DNA from: Hyphomicrobiaceae bacterium
Lineage (GTDB): Bacteria; Pseudomonadota; Alphaproteobacteria; Rhizobiales; Hyphomicrobiaceae
NCBI GenBank assembly: GCA_016793635.1
Contig: JAEUMD010000015.1
Location: forward strand, 101,829 to 165,828
Direction: 5' to 3'
Length of the DNA stretch: 64,000 nucleotides
A program made the translations under genes and the position numbers. Position 1 is the stretch's first letter. Each line of letters opens with the position of its first letter. Under the pieces are notes generated by a model. It ran no database searches and was not told the DNA's origin. It saw only the letters and a program-made list of their open reading frames with translations. Shown here piece by piece: positions 27,420 through 36,616 of this stretch.

Positions 27420-27848
27420 ATGCAAAACCGGGCACCCGCCGATCAGACGTTCGACATCCCCGAATTCCTGGCTCGGCGCGAGCTTCCGGCGTTCGGGCTC
27501 GGCGCGGGCGAGACGCTGTTCTTCAAGGGTGACACCGCTGGCGGCATGTACGTCGTCCTTGCCGGACGCATCGACATCCTGATCTTCGGCCGGCTGCTCG
27601 ATCAGGTCGGGCGCGGCGGCATCATCGGCGAAATGGCGCTCGTCGATTGCACCCACCGTAGCGCCGCGGCGCTGGCACAGACGGACGCTGAACTCGTCGC
27701 CATCGATCGGCAACAGTTTCTCGCGCTCATCGCAGAGGAACCGCGTTTCGCGCTTTCCGTGCTCGCCGTCATGTCGGCACGTCTACGGCATGTCTCGAAA
27801 TTGTTCGGCGAGGCCCGGCAGAACGAGACGCACGGCCCACGGCATTGA
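27420..27848 (+). CDS. Stand-alone cyclic nucleotide-binding domain protein
   Basis: The 142-residue cytoplasmic product is a single Crp/EPAC-type cNMP-binding domain (about 25-125) without a DNA-binding domain. The phosphate-binding cassette GEMALVDCTHRSAAALA keeps the Glu and Arg that contact the cyclic nucleotide, so ligand binding is possible. A C-terminal helix (VMSARLRHVSKLFGEAR) corresponds to the Crp C-helix. Such proteins act as small sensors or subunits; the partner is unknown. The ATG at 27420 is chosen because the domain starts soon after; the upstream in-frame 29 residues are not conserved-looking. It ends five bases from the convergent nucleotidase gene. Confidence 0.8.
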   Translation: MQNRAPADQTFDIPEFLARRELPAFGLGAGETLFFKGDTAGGMYVVLAGRIDILIFGRLLDQVGRGGIIGEMALVDCTHRSAAALAQTDAELVAIDRQQFLALIAEEPRFALSVLAVMSARLRHVSKLFGEARQNETHGPRH

Positions 27849-27853
27849 CCCCG

Positions 27854-28594
27854 CTACTTCGGGTCCGGAATCGTCTTCAGGAAGCGCGCGAGATCTTCCG
27901 TCATATGGTGGACGTGGCACGGCGGTGACTTCCACGTCTTGATCTTCGCCTGCGCGGGATGATCCATATAGCTCGAATGCACGAGAACCGTGGTCATGCC
28001 GAGATCGTGCGCCGCGACGAGATTGTGCGGCATATCCTCGAACATCGCTGCCTGCTCCGGCGATACGCCGTGCGCGCGGATCATCTTGTCGTAGGACTCG
28101 CGCTGTTCCTTCGGCACATACCCGGTCGCGACGATGTCGCAGATGTCCTCGAAGAGATGCAGAACGCCGAGCTTGCCGGCAACGTTCTCCGCGTGGCGGC
28201 GAGAGCCCGCCGTGAAGATCAGCTTGCGCCCGGGAAGCCGCTCGATCTCGGCGGCGAGTTCGGGATGCTCGGGAACCGGCGATAGATCGATGTCGTGCAC
28301 GTACTCCAGGAAGGCATCGGGGTGCATGTTGTGTTCGCGCATCAGCCCGGCGAGCGTCGTGCCGTACTGCCGATAGTAATGCTTCTGCAGATAGCGCGCG
28401 TGCTCCCAGGGCAGGTCGAGGTAGCGCTGGATGAACTCACCCATGCGCTGATCGATCTGTGCGAACAGATTGCAGTCCGCCGGGTAGAGCGTGTTGTCGA
28501 GATCGAAGATCCAGATGCGCGTGGCATCGAACGCGCGCGGCGCGGCGTCTGCACCAGACACCCCGCCACGTTTCTCGTCGTTTCCACTCGGCAT
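27854..28594 (-). CDS. Pyrimidine 5'-nucleotidase (HAD superfamily)
   Basis: The 246-residue haloacid-dehalogenase-type phosphatase resembles yeast Sdt1 and bacterial pyrimidine 5'-nucleotidases. Motif I is IFDLDNTLYP with the nucleophile and acid/base Asp, motif II is IFTAGSRRHAEN, motif III Lys is in VPKEQRESYDKM, and motif IV is FEDMPHNL. It begins 14 bases after argB on the same strand, so the two form an operon, a pairing known in Hyphomicrobiales. The ATG at 28594 avoids overlap with argB. The first 25 residues are a low-complexity leader. Confidence 0.87.
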   Translation of the reverse strand: MPSGNDEKRGGVSGADAAPRAFDATRIWIFDLDNTLYPADCNLFAQIDQRMGEFIQRYLDLPWEHARYLQKHYYRQYGTTLAGLMREHNMHPDAFLEYVHDIDLSPVPEHPELAAEIERLPGRKLIFTAGSRRHAENVAGKLGVLHLFEDICDIVATGYVPKEQRESYDKMIRAHGVSPEQAAMFEDMPHNLVAAHDLGMTTVLVHSSYMDHPAQAKIKTWKSPPCHVHHMTEDLARFLKTIPDPK

Positions 28595-28607
28595 GGCAGG
28601 ACCACGC

Positions 28608-29576
28608 CTAGACAGCGCGCTTCGCCGCGGAGGCCGGCTTGCCGACGCGGCGACCGACCAGCGTGCCGACGCCATGCTCGGTGAGCAGCTCCAGCAATAC
28701 GCAATGCGGCACGCGACCGTCGATGATGACGACGGCTTCGACGCCCGCCTCCACGACCTCGATGCAACCCTCGATCTTCGGGATCATGCCGCCCGAGATC
28801 GTGCCGTCGCGGATGAGCGCGCGCGCTTGATCGACCGAAAGGTCCGAGATCAGCTTCATGTCCTTGTCGAGAACGCCCGCGACGTCGGTCAATAGCAGCA
28901 GGCGTTTCGCCTTCATGCGCGCGGCGAGCGCGGAAGCGAACGTGTCGGCGTTGATGTTGAGCGTCTGCCCCTCGCGATCCTGACCGATTGGCGCAACCAC
29001 CGGAATAAGATCGGATTTCGAGATCACGTCGATGATGTGCGGATTGACCTCGACCGGATCACCGACATAGCCGATGTCCACCGCCTGCATCTGGTTCGAT
29101 TCCGGATGCGGCATCTCGGTGATCTTCTTGGCGACCATCAGGTTCGCATCCTTGCCGCAGATGCCGACCGCCTTGCCGCCCTGCCGGTTGATCGCCGAGA
29201 CGATCTCCTTGTTGATGGCACCGGCGAGAACCATCTCGACGATCTCGACCGTCGGCTTGTCGGTCTTCCGCAGGCCATGCACGAACTCGCTCTTGATCTC
29301 GAGCTTCTTCAGCATGTTGGCGATCTGCGGCCCACCGCCATGCACGACCACCGGGTTGATGCCCGATTGCTTGAGGTAGACGACGTCCTTGGCGAAAGCG
29401 TCCGCCAGTGCCTGATCTCCCATCGCATTGCCGCCGAACTTGATGACAACCGTCTGCTCGTCGTAACGGATCATGTGCGGCAAAGCCTCGGCGAGGATGC
29501 GCGCCTTCAGCGGCGCGGTGACGCCGGTGGTGTCGACATCGGTCGACGGCCTCTCGGTCGCGTGCAGCTTGGTCAT
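28608..29576 (-). CDS. argB: Acetylglutamate kinase
   Basis: ArgB phosphorylates N-acetylglutamate, the second step of arginine synthesis. The 322-residue product has the phosphate-binding KFGGNAMGD, the substrate loop [13 protein letters not shown], and [12 protein letters not shown] with [12 protein letters not shown] from the ATP site. An N-terminal helix of about 30 residues before the core ([14 protein letters not shown]) is typical of arginine-inhibited hexameric enzymes, which suggests feedback control and possibly PII binding. The ATG at 29576 gives this N-terminus; the longer frame to 29990 crosses a noncoding gap. It is in operon with the nucleotidase. Confidence 0.96.
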   Translation of the reverse strand: MTKLHATERPSTDVDTTGVTAPLKARILAEALPHMIRYDEQTVVIKFGGNAMGDQALADAFAKDVVYLKQSGINPVVVHGGGPQIANMLKKLEIKSEFVHGLRKTDKPTVEIVEMVLAGAINKEIVSAINRQGGKAVGICGKDANLMVAKKITEMPHPESNQMQAVDIGYVGDPVEVNPHIIDVISKSDLIPVVAPIGQDREGQTLNINADTFASALAARMKAKRLLLLTDVAGVLDKDMKLISDLSVDQARALIRDGTISGGMIPKIEGCIEVVEAGVEAVVIIDGRVPHCVLLELLTEHGVGTLVGRRVGKPASAAKRAV

Positions 29577-29829
29577 GGTCCTGTCCTGGGCGAGGTGTGG
29601 AGCCTGCTCGACGATAACGGGCAGACCGGTCGGGCGTGGGCCTTCCGGCGGCACGGTTATATCGCGTCCGCCCCCGGCCTCAACGAGTTTTGGCGCGGCG
29701 GCGCTTTTCGCAAGGCCCGCAGCGACGCGCCGTTTCAGTCCGCACAATACCGACCGGAAATAGGGCGTTCGCTCCCGGGCTCCATTCGAGCCGAGGGCAG
29801 CGCAAGTTGCCGCCCTGACCGGAAGCAAC

Positions 29830-30864
29830 CTACCCCCGCGCCTGGCTCGCCAGTGAGAGCAGCAGCCGTTCGGCAACCACCTCCTCAAGCGCCGACGTGA
29901 GGCGCGCGGATTTGAGCGCGTCCGCCGTCGCGGCGATTGCGCGATCGAGCGCGGAAACCGTCCAGCGGCGGAGCTGCGCCGTGAACGCATCGCGCGCCTT
30001 GAAGTGCAGCGGCGGGCGCAGTTGGCGCAGGGCTTCGTCGAGCCCCGCGCCCCTGTCCATTTCCGCTCGGATACGGTGCAAGCGATGCAGGTGGCGCAAC
30101 AGCGCCAGGATCACCATCTGCGCGCTCTCGCCCGAATTCACCGCCCGCGACAGCTCGTTGACGGCGCCGGCCGCGTCGCCGCCCGCCGCGGCATTGACGA
30201 TGCGATCCACCGCAAGCTCGGCGGCGTCGCCTACAATGGCGTCCACGTCGTCCGCGTCGATCGTGCCGCCGCCGTGCGCCTTGCCCTGGGCGTAGAGCGC
30301 CAGCTTCTCGACCTCGGCACGCGATAACGCGCGGTCAGCGCCGAGCCGGCTGACCAGCAGAGCGCGCGCGTCGGGTGCGATGGCGAGGCCCGCAGCGTCC
30401 AGCACCTCGCGAACGACACCTTCGAGATCGCGAGCTTCGTCCGCATAGCACGCAACTGACGCGGCGACGGCGGACTTCTCGAACGCTGCGCGCAGCGTGT
30501 CGGTCGCCTTGAGGTTGCCGGCCTCGACCACCAGCACCCCCGCGAGATCGCCGGCCTCGACCAGCTCCTTCAGCATGGTGGCGTTGATGATGCGGCCTGT
30601 GGTGACGCGCACGACCTTGCGTCCGCCGAACATCGGCAAGGTACGCAATTCCACGCCGAGCCGGTCGCGGTCACCGTCGAGATCGGCGTCGTCGAGCCGG
30701 ATCAGCTCTCCTGGCGGGCTTTCACGCTCGGCGAGCAAGCGGGCGAGCTTGTGCGCGCGTTCGGAGACGAGGCCCGGATCGGTGCCGTGAAACAGAAAGG
30801 CGGAGAGCTGCCGATCAGGGTCCGCGAGGAAACGCTGAACTGACTGCGGTTTGATGGCGACCAT
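29830..30864 (-). CDS. holA: DNA polymerase III delta subunit
   Basis: HolA is the wrench subunit of the clamp loader: it opens the beta sliding clamp during replication. The 344-residue product begins [16 protein letters not shown] and has the AAA+-like N-terminal region ([19 protein letters not shown]). The beta-clamp-contacting region follows ([15 protein letters not shown]), then the [17 protein letters not shown] helix pair and a C-terminal collar domain ([19 protein letters not shown]). The sequence is full length. It is the last gene of a leuS-lptE-holA unit, 68 bases after lptE, an order conserved in Hyphomicrobiales. Confidence 0.94.
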   Translation of the reverse strand: MVAIKPQSVQRFLADPDRQLSAFLFHGTDPGLVSERAHKLARLLAERESPPGELIRLDDADLDGDRDRLGVELRTLPMFGGRKVVRVTTGRIINATMLKELVEAGDLAGVLVVEAGNLKATDTLRAAFEKSAVAASVACYADEARDLEGVVREVLDAAGLAIAPDARALLVSRLGADRALSRAEVEKLALYAQGKAHGGGTIDADDVDAIVGDAAELAVDRIVNAAAGGDAAGAVNELSRAVNSGESAQMVILALLRHLHRLHRIRAEMDRGAGLDEALRQLRPPLHFKARDAFTAQLRRWTVSALDRAIAATADALKSARLTSALEEVVAERLLLSLASQARG

Positions 30865-30932
30865 GCCCGCTCCCGGATGGCGCAGCGCTCTGCGACGCGG
30901 TGACGCCTCGGCGGCGCGGCCCGCAGAAGCGG

Positions 30933-31526
30933 CTAGGCCGCGTTGGAGAGGAATGCGGCGAGGCGCGTCTTGAGATCCTGGGCGACGGTGGTCGCGACGC
31001 GGTCCTCCGCGTCCTGGCGGGCGCGAATGTTCGAGAAGACCGAGTTGAAGCGCTCGAAGCCTGCACGTCCGGCGCTCTTGCCTTGCAGCACGACCTGCTT
31101 ATCTGCCACGCGGATCAGACGGAAATCGGCATCGATCGAGTAGACCGAACCCGACGCGTCGCCGCTGACTTTGACCAGCGTGGAGCTGACCGACTCACGC
31201 AGCACCAGCTCAAGCCGGTAAGCGGGTGTCGCGGCACCGCCGCCGCCCGTGGTCTGGAATACGATCTCGTTGCGGATGCGCTGGCCGACGCGGCCCGGAA
31301 CCGGCGCCACCTCAACCGCGGCAAGACGTTCCGAAACATCGGCACCGCCGATCGCGGCCGTGCCATATAGCGGGCGGAAGCCACCGTCTGAGCAGGCGGA
31401 AACGAGCGTGGAAACAGTCATCAGCGCGAGAACCGCCGCGAGCGGTGCGCGGTGCGCGCGCTGCCCCTCGACGCCGGAACGAGCGGCGTTTCCGGCTCTG
31501 TCACTCCGCCTACTAGCCGACCACAT
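30933..31526 (-). CDS. lptE: LPS-assembly lipoprotein LptE
   Basis: LptE is the outer-membrane lipoprotein that plugs the LptD barrel through which lipopolysaccharide reaches the surface. The 197-residue product has a signal with lipobox LVSAC (Cys at about residue 45), followed by GGFRPLYGT, a hallmark of alphaproteobacterial LptE. A beta-alpha domain follows, ending in [10 protein letters not shown]. The signal region is preceded by about 25 basic residues. Its start codon overlaps the leuS stop by 14 bases, which implies coupled translation. Confidence 0.88.
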   Translation of the reverse strand: MWSASRRSDRAGNAARSGVEGQRAHRAPLAAVLALMTVSTLVSACSDGGFRPLYGTAAIGGADVSERLAAVEVAPVPGRVGQRIRNEIVFQTTGGGGAATPAYRLELVLRESVSSTLVKVSGDASGSVYSIDADFRLIRVADKQVVLQGKSAGRAGFERFNSVFSNIRARQDAEDRVATTVAQDLKTRLAAFLSNAA

Positions 31527-34128
31527 TCACGATCCTCTGCGGCACAACGATGATCTTCTTGACCTGCCGCCCCTCGAGCGCCCGAACGACCGATTCAAGC
31601 CGCAATGCGGCTGCCTCGACCTCGTCCTTGCTGGCGGTGCGCGAGATGGTCATCTCGTCACGCCGCTTGCCGTTCACCTGTACGGCAACGGTCACGCTAT
31701 CGTCAACGAGCAAGCCCGGATCGGCCTCCGGCCAGGGTTCTTTGGCGAGCAAGGTGTTGTAACCGAGCCGCGTCCAGCATTCTTCAGCGAGATGAGGCAT
31801 CATCGGGGCGAACATCTTCACGAGAAGTTCGGTTGCTTCGCGAATGCTCCAGCCGAAGTTGTCCTCAGACTTGCTCAATACTGCCGAAAGTGTGTTCGTC
31901 AGCTCGTAGAGCTGAGCGACGGCAACGTTGAAGCGCAGGCCCTCGATATTGCGGCCGACGCCATCCAGCGCCTTGTGCGCGGCGCGCCGAAGCGCCTGCC
32001 CCTCGGGTCCCGCTTCGCCCGAACTCGCCAACCCGGCCGCCGGCACTTTTTCGGCCGCCTCGTTCACCACGCGCCAGATGCGCTGGACGAAGCGTCCGGC
32101 CGCCGAGATGCCCTCGTCCGTCCAGATCACGTCGCGCTCGGGCGGGCTGTCGGAAAGCATGAACCAGCGCGCGCAGTCGGCGCCGTAGTGGCCGATGATC
32201 TCATCGGGATCGACCAGGTTCTTCTTCGACTTCGACATCTTCTCGATAGAGCCGATGACGGCGGGCTTGCCGGTCGCGATCTCGACCGCCGAGCGGCCCG
32301 CGCCTTCGCCCTCGAAACGCACGTCGGTCGGCAGTAGCCAAGCCCCTTCCGCCGACTTGTAGGTCTCGTGAGTCACCATGCCCTGGGTGAACAGCGCCGC
32401 GAACGGCTCGCGCAGGTTCTTCGAAGAGTGGCCCGCGTCCGAGACCGCACGGAAGAAGAAGCGCGAGTAGAGCAGATGCAGAATCGCGTGCTCGATACCG
32501 CCGATGTACTGGTCGACCGGCAGCCAGTAGGCGGCCGCCTCTCGGTCGATCGGCGCGGTGGCGTGTGGCGCGGTGAAGCGCGCGTAATACCAGGAGGAAT
32601 CGACGAACGTGTCCATCGTGTCCGTCTCGCGCCGCGCCGGCTTGCCGCACGCCGGGCAATCGACGTTCTTCCAGGTCGGATGGCGCTCGAGCGGATTACC
32701 CGGCTTGTCGAAGCTGGCGTCGTCGGGAAGGCGCACCGGCAGATCCGCGGCCTTGACGGGCACCACACCGCAGCTCGCGCAGTGGATCACGGGAATTGGG
32801 CAGCCCCAGTAGCGCTGCCGCGAAATGCCCCAGTCGCGCAGCCGGAAATTGACCTTGCGCTCACCCACCGGCTTGCTGCCGAGCTTTGCTTTCTCCAGGC
32901 GCTTCGCCACCTCCTCGAACGCGGCCTTGGTGTCGAGGCCATCGAGGTAGCGCGAATTGATCATGGTGCCGTCGCCGTCATAGGCCTTGTCCTTGACGAT
33001 GAACGTCGCGGCGTCCTCGCCGGGAGGCAGGATCACCGGCACCACGGGCAGATCGTAAAGCTGCGCGAAATCGAGGTCGCGCTGGTCGCCCGAGGGGCAA
33101 GCGAAGATCGCGCCCGTGCCATATTCCATCAAGACGAAGTTGGCGACGTAGACCGGCAGCTTCCATGCGGGATCGAGAGGGTGGATGGCCCGGATGCCGG
33201 TATCGAAGCCCTTCTTCTCCGCCGTCTCGAGATCCGCCACCGAGGTGCCCATGCGCCGGCACTCCTCGCAGAAGGCGGCGAGATCGGCATTCTTCTCCGC
33301 CGCCGCCTTGGCGAGCGGATGATCGGCGGCAACGGCGAGGAAGGACGCGCCGAACAGCGTATCCGGGCGCGTCGTATAGACCTCGAGCTCGTCGATGCCT
33401 TGCGGCGCAGTCGCCGCGTCGAGCGCCCAGCGCACGGAGAGACCTTCAGAGCGGCCGATCCAGTTCGCCTGCATCAGGCGCACCTTCTCCGGCCACTTGT
33501 CGAGCGTGCCGAGCGCTTCCAGCAGCTCCTCGGAATATGCGGTGATCTTGAAAAACCACTGCGTCAGCTCGCGCTGCTCGACGAGCGCACCGGAGCGCCA
33601 GCCGCGACCGTCGATCACCTGCTCGTTGGCGAGCACCGTATGATCGACCGGGTCCCAGTTCACCTTCGAGGATTTGCGGTAGGCGAGGCCCTTGTTCAGC
33701 AGGTCCAGGAACAGCTTCTGCTGATGCTTGTAGTAGTCGGGGGAGCAGGTCGCGATCTCGCGGTCCCAATCGATGGCGAGACCCATCGACTTCAACTGCC
33801 CCTTCATCGTGTCGATGTTGGCGTAGGTCCACTGCGCCGGATGCGACTTGCGCTCCATGGCCGCATTCTCGGCCGGCATGCCGAACGCATCCCAGCCCAT
33901 CGGGTGCAGCACGTTGAAGCCGCGTGCTCGCTTATAGCGCGCGAACACGTCGCCCATGGTGTAGTTGCGGACGTGGCCCATGTGGATGCGCCCCGAGGGG
34001 TAGGGGAACATCTCCAGCACGTAGCACTTCGGACCCTTCATCTCTCGGGCGCGGAAGATCTGCGCCCCGTCCCAGGCCTGCTGCCAGTGCTTCTCGCGCT
34101 CGGGCGCGTTGTATCTCTCGATGGCCAT
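31513..34128 (-). CDS. leuS: Leucine--tRNA ligase
   Basis: LeuRS charges tRNA-Leu. The 871-residue class I enzyme starts [16 protein letters not shown] and has the HIGH-type motif [15 protein letters not shown]. It also has the CP1 editing domain (about 220-420, with [18 protein letters not shown]), the zinc-type cysteines (IHCASCG and VDCPACGKP), KMSKSKKN and the anticodon-binding region. The ATG at 34128 is the conserved start; an in-frame extension to 34593 overlaps the divergent gene at 34241 and is rejected. It heads the leuS-lptE-holA unit. Confidence 0.98.
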   Translation of the reverse strand: MAIERYNAPEREKHWQQAWDGAQIFRAREMKGPKCYVLEMFPYPSGRIHMGHVRNYTMGDVFARYKRARGFNVLHPMGWDAFGMPAENAAMERKSHPAQWTYANIDTMKGQLKSMGLAIDWDREIATCSPDYYKHQQKLFLDLLNKGLAYRKSSKVNWDPVDHTVLANEQVIDGRGWRSGALVEQRELTQWFFKITAYSEELLEALGTLDKWPEKVRLMQANWIGRSEGLSVRWALDAATAPQGIDELEVYTTRPDTLFGASFLAVAADHPLAKAAAEKNADLAAFCEECRRMGTSVADLETAEKKGFDTGIRAIHPLDPAWKLPVYVANFVLMEYGTGAIFACPSGDQRDLDFAQLYDLPVVPVILPPGEDAATFIVKDKAYDGDGTMINSRYLDGLDTKAAFEEVAKRLEKAKLGSKPVGERKVNFRLRDWGISRQRYWGCPIPVIHCASCGVVPVKAADLPVRLPDDASFDKPGNPLERHPTWKNVDCPACGKPARRETDTMDTFVDSSWYYARFTAPHATAPIDREAAAYWLPVDQYIGGIEHAILHLLYSRFFFRAVSDAGHSSKNLREPFAALFTQGMVTHETYKSAEGAWLLPTDVRFEGEGAGRSAVEIATGKPAVIGSIEKMSKSKKNLVDPDEIIGHYGADCARWFMLSDSPPERDVIWTDEGISAAGRFVQRIWRVVNEAAEKVPAAGLASSGEAGPEGQALRRAAHKALDGVGRNIEGLRFNVAVAQLYELTNTLSAVLSKSEDNFGWSIREATELLVKMFAPMMPHLAEECWTRLGYNTLLAKEPWPEADPGLLVDDSVTVAVQVNGKRRDEMTISRTASKDEVEAAALRLESVVRALEGRQVKKIIVVPQRIVNVVG

Positions 34129-34240
34129 GGCCGACCGTGTCCAGTTCCGCTTGTTCTCGATGCGTCTTGCGGCGTAATGAGCGCGAAAGGCGGCCCCGGT
34201 CAAGGCAGGCACGGGGACGCGGACGGGGAGACGGCACGGC

Positions 34241-34924
34241 ATGGACGAAACGGGCACCGGGGCGGAGGGCGTAGCGGCCCGGCTGGCGGAGATCGGCAAG
34301 CGGATCGAGACGGCGGCGAAAGGTGCCGGGCGCGAGCCTGCTTCGGTTCGCCTCATAGCCGTCTCCAAGACATTCGACGCCGATGACATCCGGCCGGCGA
34401 TCGCGGCGGGCCAGCGCGCTTTCGGCGAGAACCGGGTGCAGGAGGCCAAGGGCAAGTGGCCGGCGCTGATGGCGGAGACGCCGGGCCTGGAGCTGCACCT
34501 CATCGGCCCGCTGCAATCCAACAAGGCGGCGGAGGCGGTGGCGCTGTTCGATTGCATCCACACCGTCGACCGCGAGAAGATCGCCCGCGCCATCGCGCAC
34601 GAGATCGAACGGCAGGGGCGGCGGCCGGAGCTGCTGGTTCAGGTCAATACCGGCGAGGAACCGCAGAAGGCGGGCGTAGCCCCGCGGGATGTCCCGGCCT
34701 TCCTGGCGCTCTGCCGCGAGTTCGGGCTCACGATCTCGGGGCTGATGTGCATCCCGCCCGTGGACGAGGAGCCGGCGGTGCACTTCGCGTTCCTCGCCAA
34801 GCTCGCACGGGAAGCCGGCTTGCAGCGCCTCTCGATGGGCATGAGCGACGATTTCGAGACCGCGATCGAGTTTGGAGCGACGGACGTCCGCGTCGGCAGC
34901 GCGATCTTCGGGCACCGCGGTTAG
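34241..34924 (+). CDS. YggS-family PLP homeostasis protein
   Basis: The 227-residue protein is a single-domain fold-type III PLP-binding protein of the YggS/PLPBP family, which controls vitamin B6 and amino-acid balance without a known catalytic reaction. The PLP lysine is in LIAVSKTF. Other family stretches are [44 protein letters not shown] and [18 protein letters not shown] with RVGSAIFG at the phosphate end. It is divergent from leuS with 112 bases between. The sequence is complete. Confidence 0.93.
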   Translation: MDETGTGAEGVAARLAEIGKRIETAAKGAGREPASVRLIAVSKTFDADDIRPAIAAGQRAFGENRVQEAKGKWPALMAETPGLELHLIGPLQSNKAAEAVALFDCIHTVDREKIARAIAHEIERQGRRPELLVQVNTGEEPQKAGVAPRDVPAFLALCREFGLTISGLMCIPPVDEEPAVHFAFLAKLAREAGLQRLSMGMSDDFETAIEFGATDVRVGSAIFGHRG

Positions 34925-35209
34925 GGCGACGCCCCTTACCGCGATGTACCAACGGCCGGCGCACAGCAGGCTGTGATCGCGTGCTCCGTCCCGACACGAG
35001 TAGTGCTGCGAAACTGTTATCGCGGCGACATCTGGCGGGATCGGCCTAGCTTTCCCCAGCATTCGGGGCTGCCTTGCCTCATTCCCTCCGCATCGCCTGC
35101 TAGGCTCGGATGACGTGATTCGCGCGCTTCTCGGCCCCTCGTCTCCTGCGTCCCGAGCTATTGGCCGCGCCCAGGCCACCCGCCCAGGCCACCCGAAGGA
35201 GACCGCCAC

Positions 35210-36136
35210 ATGACCGACAGCTCTGCCGCCGTGATAGCGCGCGAGGCCGAGGCCGCCGCCAACGAGGCCGCGCGTGACGCCCGCGCTGAGGTTATCGCGC
35301 GTTCGGGCAATGCACCCGCCGCCGACGAGGCACCGACTCGGCGCGACCGCAAGCTCGCCGAGGAAAGCAAGAACAAGGACGGCTGGCTGAAATTCGTCGC
35401 CGACATCTGGATCACCAACCTCAACTCGGTGGAGTTCGGCGTCTACAAGCACGCCCGCAACCGCGCCAAGTCGCGCCAGTTCACCAAGGACATGGACGTT
35501 TTCGGCGAGATCATCGAGAACGGCGAACGCACCGGACTGCTGGCCTACCGCAAGGATCTCTGGAAGGACAAGCAAGGCACCGACAAGCGCCTCGTGGTGA
35601 AGCTGTTCTCGGAAAACCTCAACTGGCGCGCGACGATGGACCTGATGCTGGCGCGTTCGCTGGCACAGACGTTCGGTGCCCGCGGATTGCCCGTCACCAC
35701 CTACTCGATCAACACGACCGACGACAATTACGTCATCTATCTCGAGCGCTCGGCCAACAAATGGCCGCTGCTGCCCGAGTACTTCTCGTTCTTCCTGATC
35801 GACGATTCCGGAAACCCGGATTTCTACGTCCTGCGCCGCGACGTCATCAATCTCGGGGGCGACTACACGCTCTACGATCAGAAGGGCGAGATCGTCGGCT
35901 ATCTCGACGGCCATGTGCTGACGCTCGGCGGCTACTGGACTTGCCACGTGAAGCAGGGCGTCGCCGATCGCCGCTTGATGACCGTGATGAAAATGCTGGT
36001 GTCGATGATCCTGTTCAACGGCGGATGCCGGCGGCACATGAAGCAGCTTTACCGCGACGTGAAGAGTGGCCGCTTGGAAGCGACGATCGAGCGCCAGGAG
36101 AACGACCTCTACATGAACCCGCGGCGCGTGCGCTAA
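35210..36136 (+). CDS. Conserved hypothetical protein, 308 residues
   Basis: No family is recognised with confidence. Residues 1-55 are Ala/Glu/Arg-rich and predicted helical (AREAEAAANEAARDARAEVI). The rest looks like a compact mixed domain with many beta strands (YVIYLERSANKWPLLPEYFSF, YTLYDQKGEIVGYLDGHVLTLGGYWTCHV) and a C-terminal helical part with CRRHMKQLYRDVKSGRLEA. There is no signal peptide or membrane segment. The YxLYDxxGxxVG pattern faintly recalls tubby/LURP-one-like barrels, which is a guess. It lies between yggS and amt and probably has its own promoter in the 285-base upstream gap, where nothing else was seen. Confidence 0.6.
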   Translation: MTDSSAAVIAREAEAAANEAARDARAEVIARSGNAPAADEAPTRRDRKLAEESKNKDGWLKFVADIWITNLNSVEFGVYKHARNRAKSRQFTKDMDVFGEIIENGERTGLLAYRKDLWKDKQGTDKRLVVKLFSENLNWRATMDLMLARSLAQTFGARGLPVTTYSINTTDDNYVIYLERSANKWPLLPEYFSFFLIDDSGNPDFYVLRRDVINLGGDYTLYDQKGEIVGYLDGHVLTLGGYWTCHVKQGVADRRLMTVMKMLVSMILFNGGCRRHMKQLYRDVKSGRLEATIERQENDLYMNPRRVR

Positions 36137-36167
36137 GCGCAGTCGCTCCTGCTCTCGGGTGCAAGCG

Positions 36168-36191
36168 GCATGAGCCTTTCCAGGCTCGTGC
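36168..36191 (+). terminator. Hairpin after the 308-residue protein gene
   Basis: A 9-bp stem with one G-U pair (36168-36176 with 36183-36191) and 6-base loop lies 31 bases after the stop at 36136. There is no T tract, so terminator function is tentative. Confidence 0.45.
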
Positions 36192-36309
36192 GCGAGGTCA
36201 CGTTCACTTTGCGTCAGGCGCTAAACGGGCGAAGCCGCGTACCGTTGCTCGGCGTCACCGCCCGCCGCAGGCCTGCGTGAGCGAGGAGCCGGTCCGCACG
36301 CTATCGCGA

Positions 36310-36329
36310 GGCCGGCTGGCCAGCCGGCC
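36310..36329. repeat. Perfect 20-bp palindrome
   Basis: Bases 36310-36319 are the exact reverse complement of 36320-36329. It is in noncoding DNA 287 bases before amt. It may be a dimeric protein-binding site or a cruciform, but no function is assigned. Confidence 0.6.
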
Positions 36330-36511
36330 CTCGGCACTGTGCATCCGGACGCGAAACCTCTCGGAAAAACAATGGCCTCCCTGACAGAGCCCAATTATTA
36401 GGCGCGAACTCGATATATCATGATTAACTATTAAGCTGTCGATGCGCTGTGCTGGCGTGTTCGTTGCGCAAAGTCGATTGTTATTAATGCCTATTTTACT
36501 GACCCCTTGAG

Positions 36512-36527
36512 TTGGCATAAATCTTGG
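36512..36527 (+). promoter_or_regulatory. Sigma54 (RpoN)-like promoter of amt
   Basis: TTGGCAT-N5-TTGG matches the -24/-12 pattern TTGGCAC-N5-TTGC with exact spacing, but has G in place of the usually conserved -12 C. It lies 89 bases before the amt ATG. Ammonium transporter genes are typically RpoN/NtrC-controlled, which makes the match more credible. Confidence 0.4.
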
Positions 36528-36616
36528 TCATGTCGCACTCTCATGCGGCAATCCGCCATTCCAGGCAGCATTCTGCACAAAAATTAGTCTTTACTACTTT
36601 GGGGGGAACGAACGGC

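Larger units (their letters stand above)
36137..36616. promoter_or_regulatory. 480-bp region upstream of amt
   Basis: The left part holds a 9-bp hairpin and a 20-bp perfect palindrome. From about 36390 the DNA becomes strikingly AT-rich for this genome, the sort of region where a regulated promoter would sit. A sigma54-like element lies at 36512-36527. No gene is supported; in-frame extension of amt to 36524 is not conserved-looking. Confidence 0.55.

Noticed and set aside
32368..34386. 672-codon plus-strand open frame
   Set aside because: It is the mirror of leuS on the other strand, produced by GC-rich codon bias; it has no domain and no ribosome site.
33932..36037. 701-codon minus-strand open frame
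   Set aside because: It overlaps leuS in the wrong frame and is antisense to yggS and the 308-residue gene; no recognisable motif.
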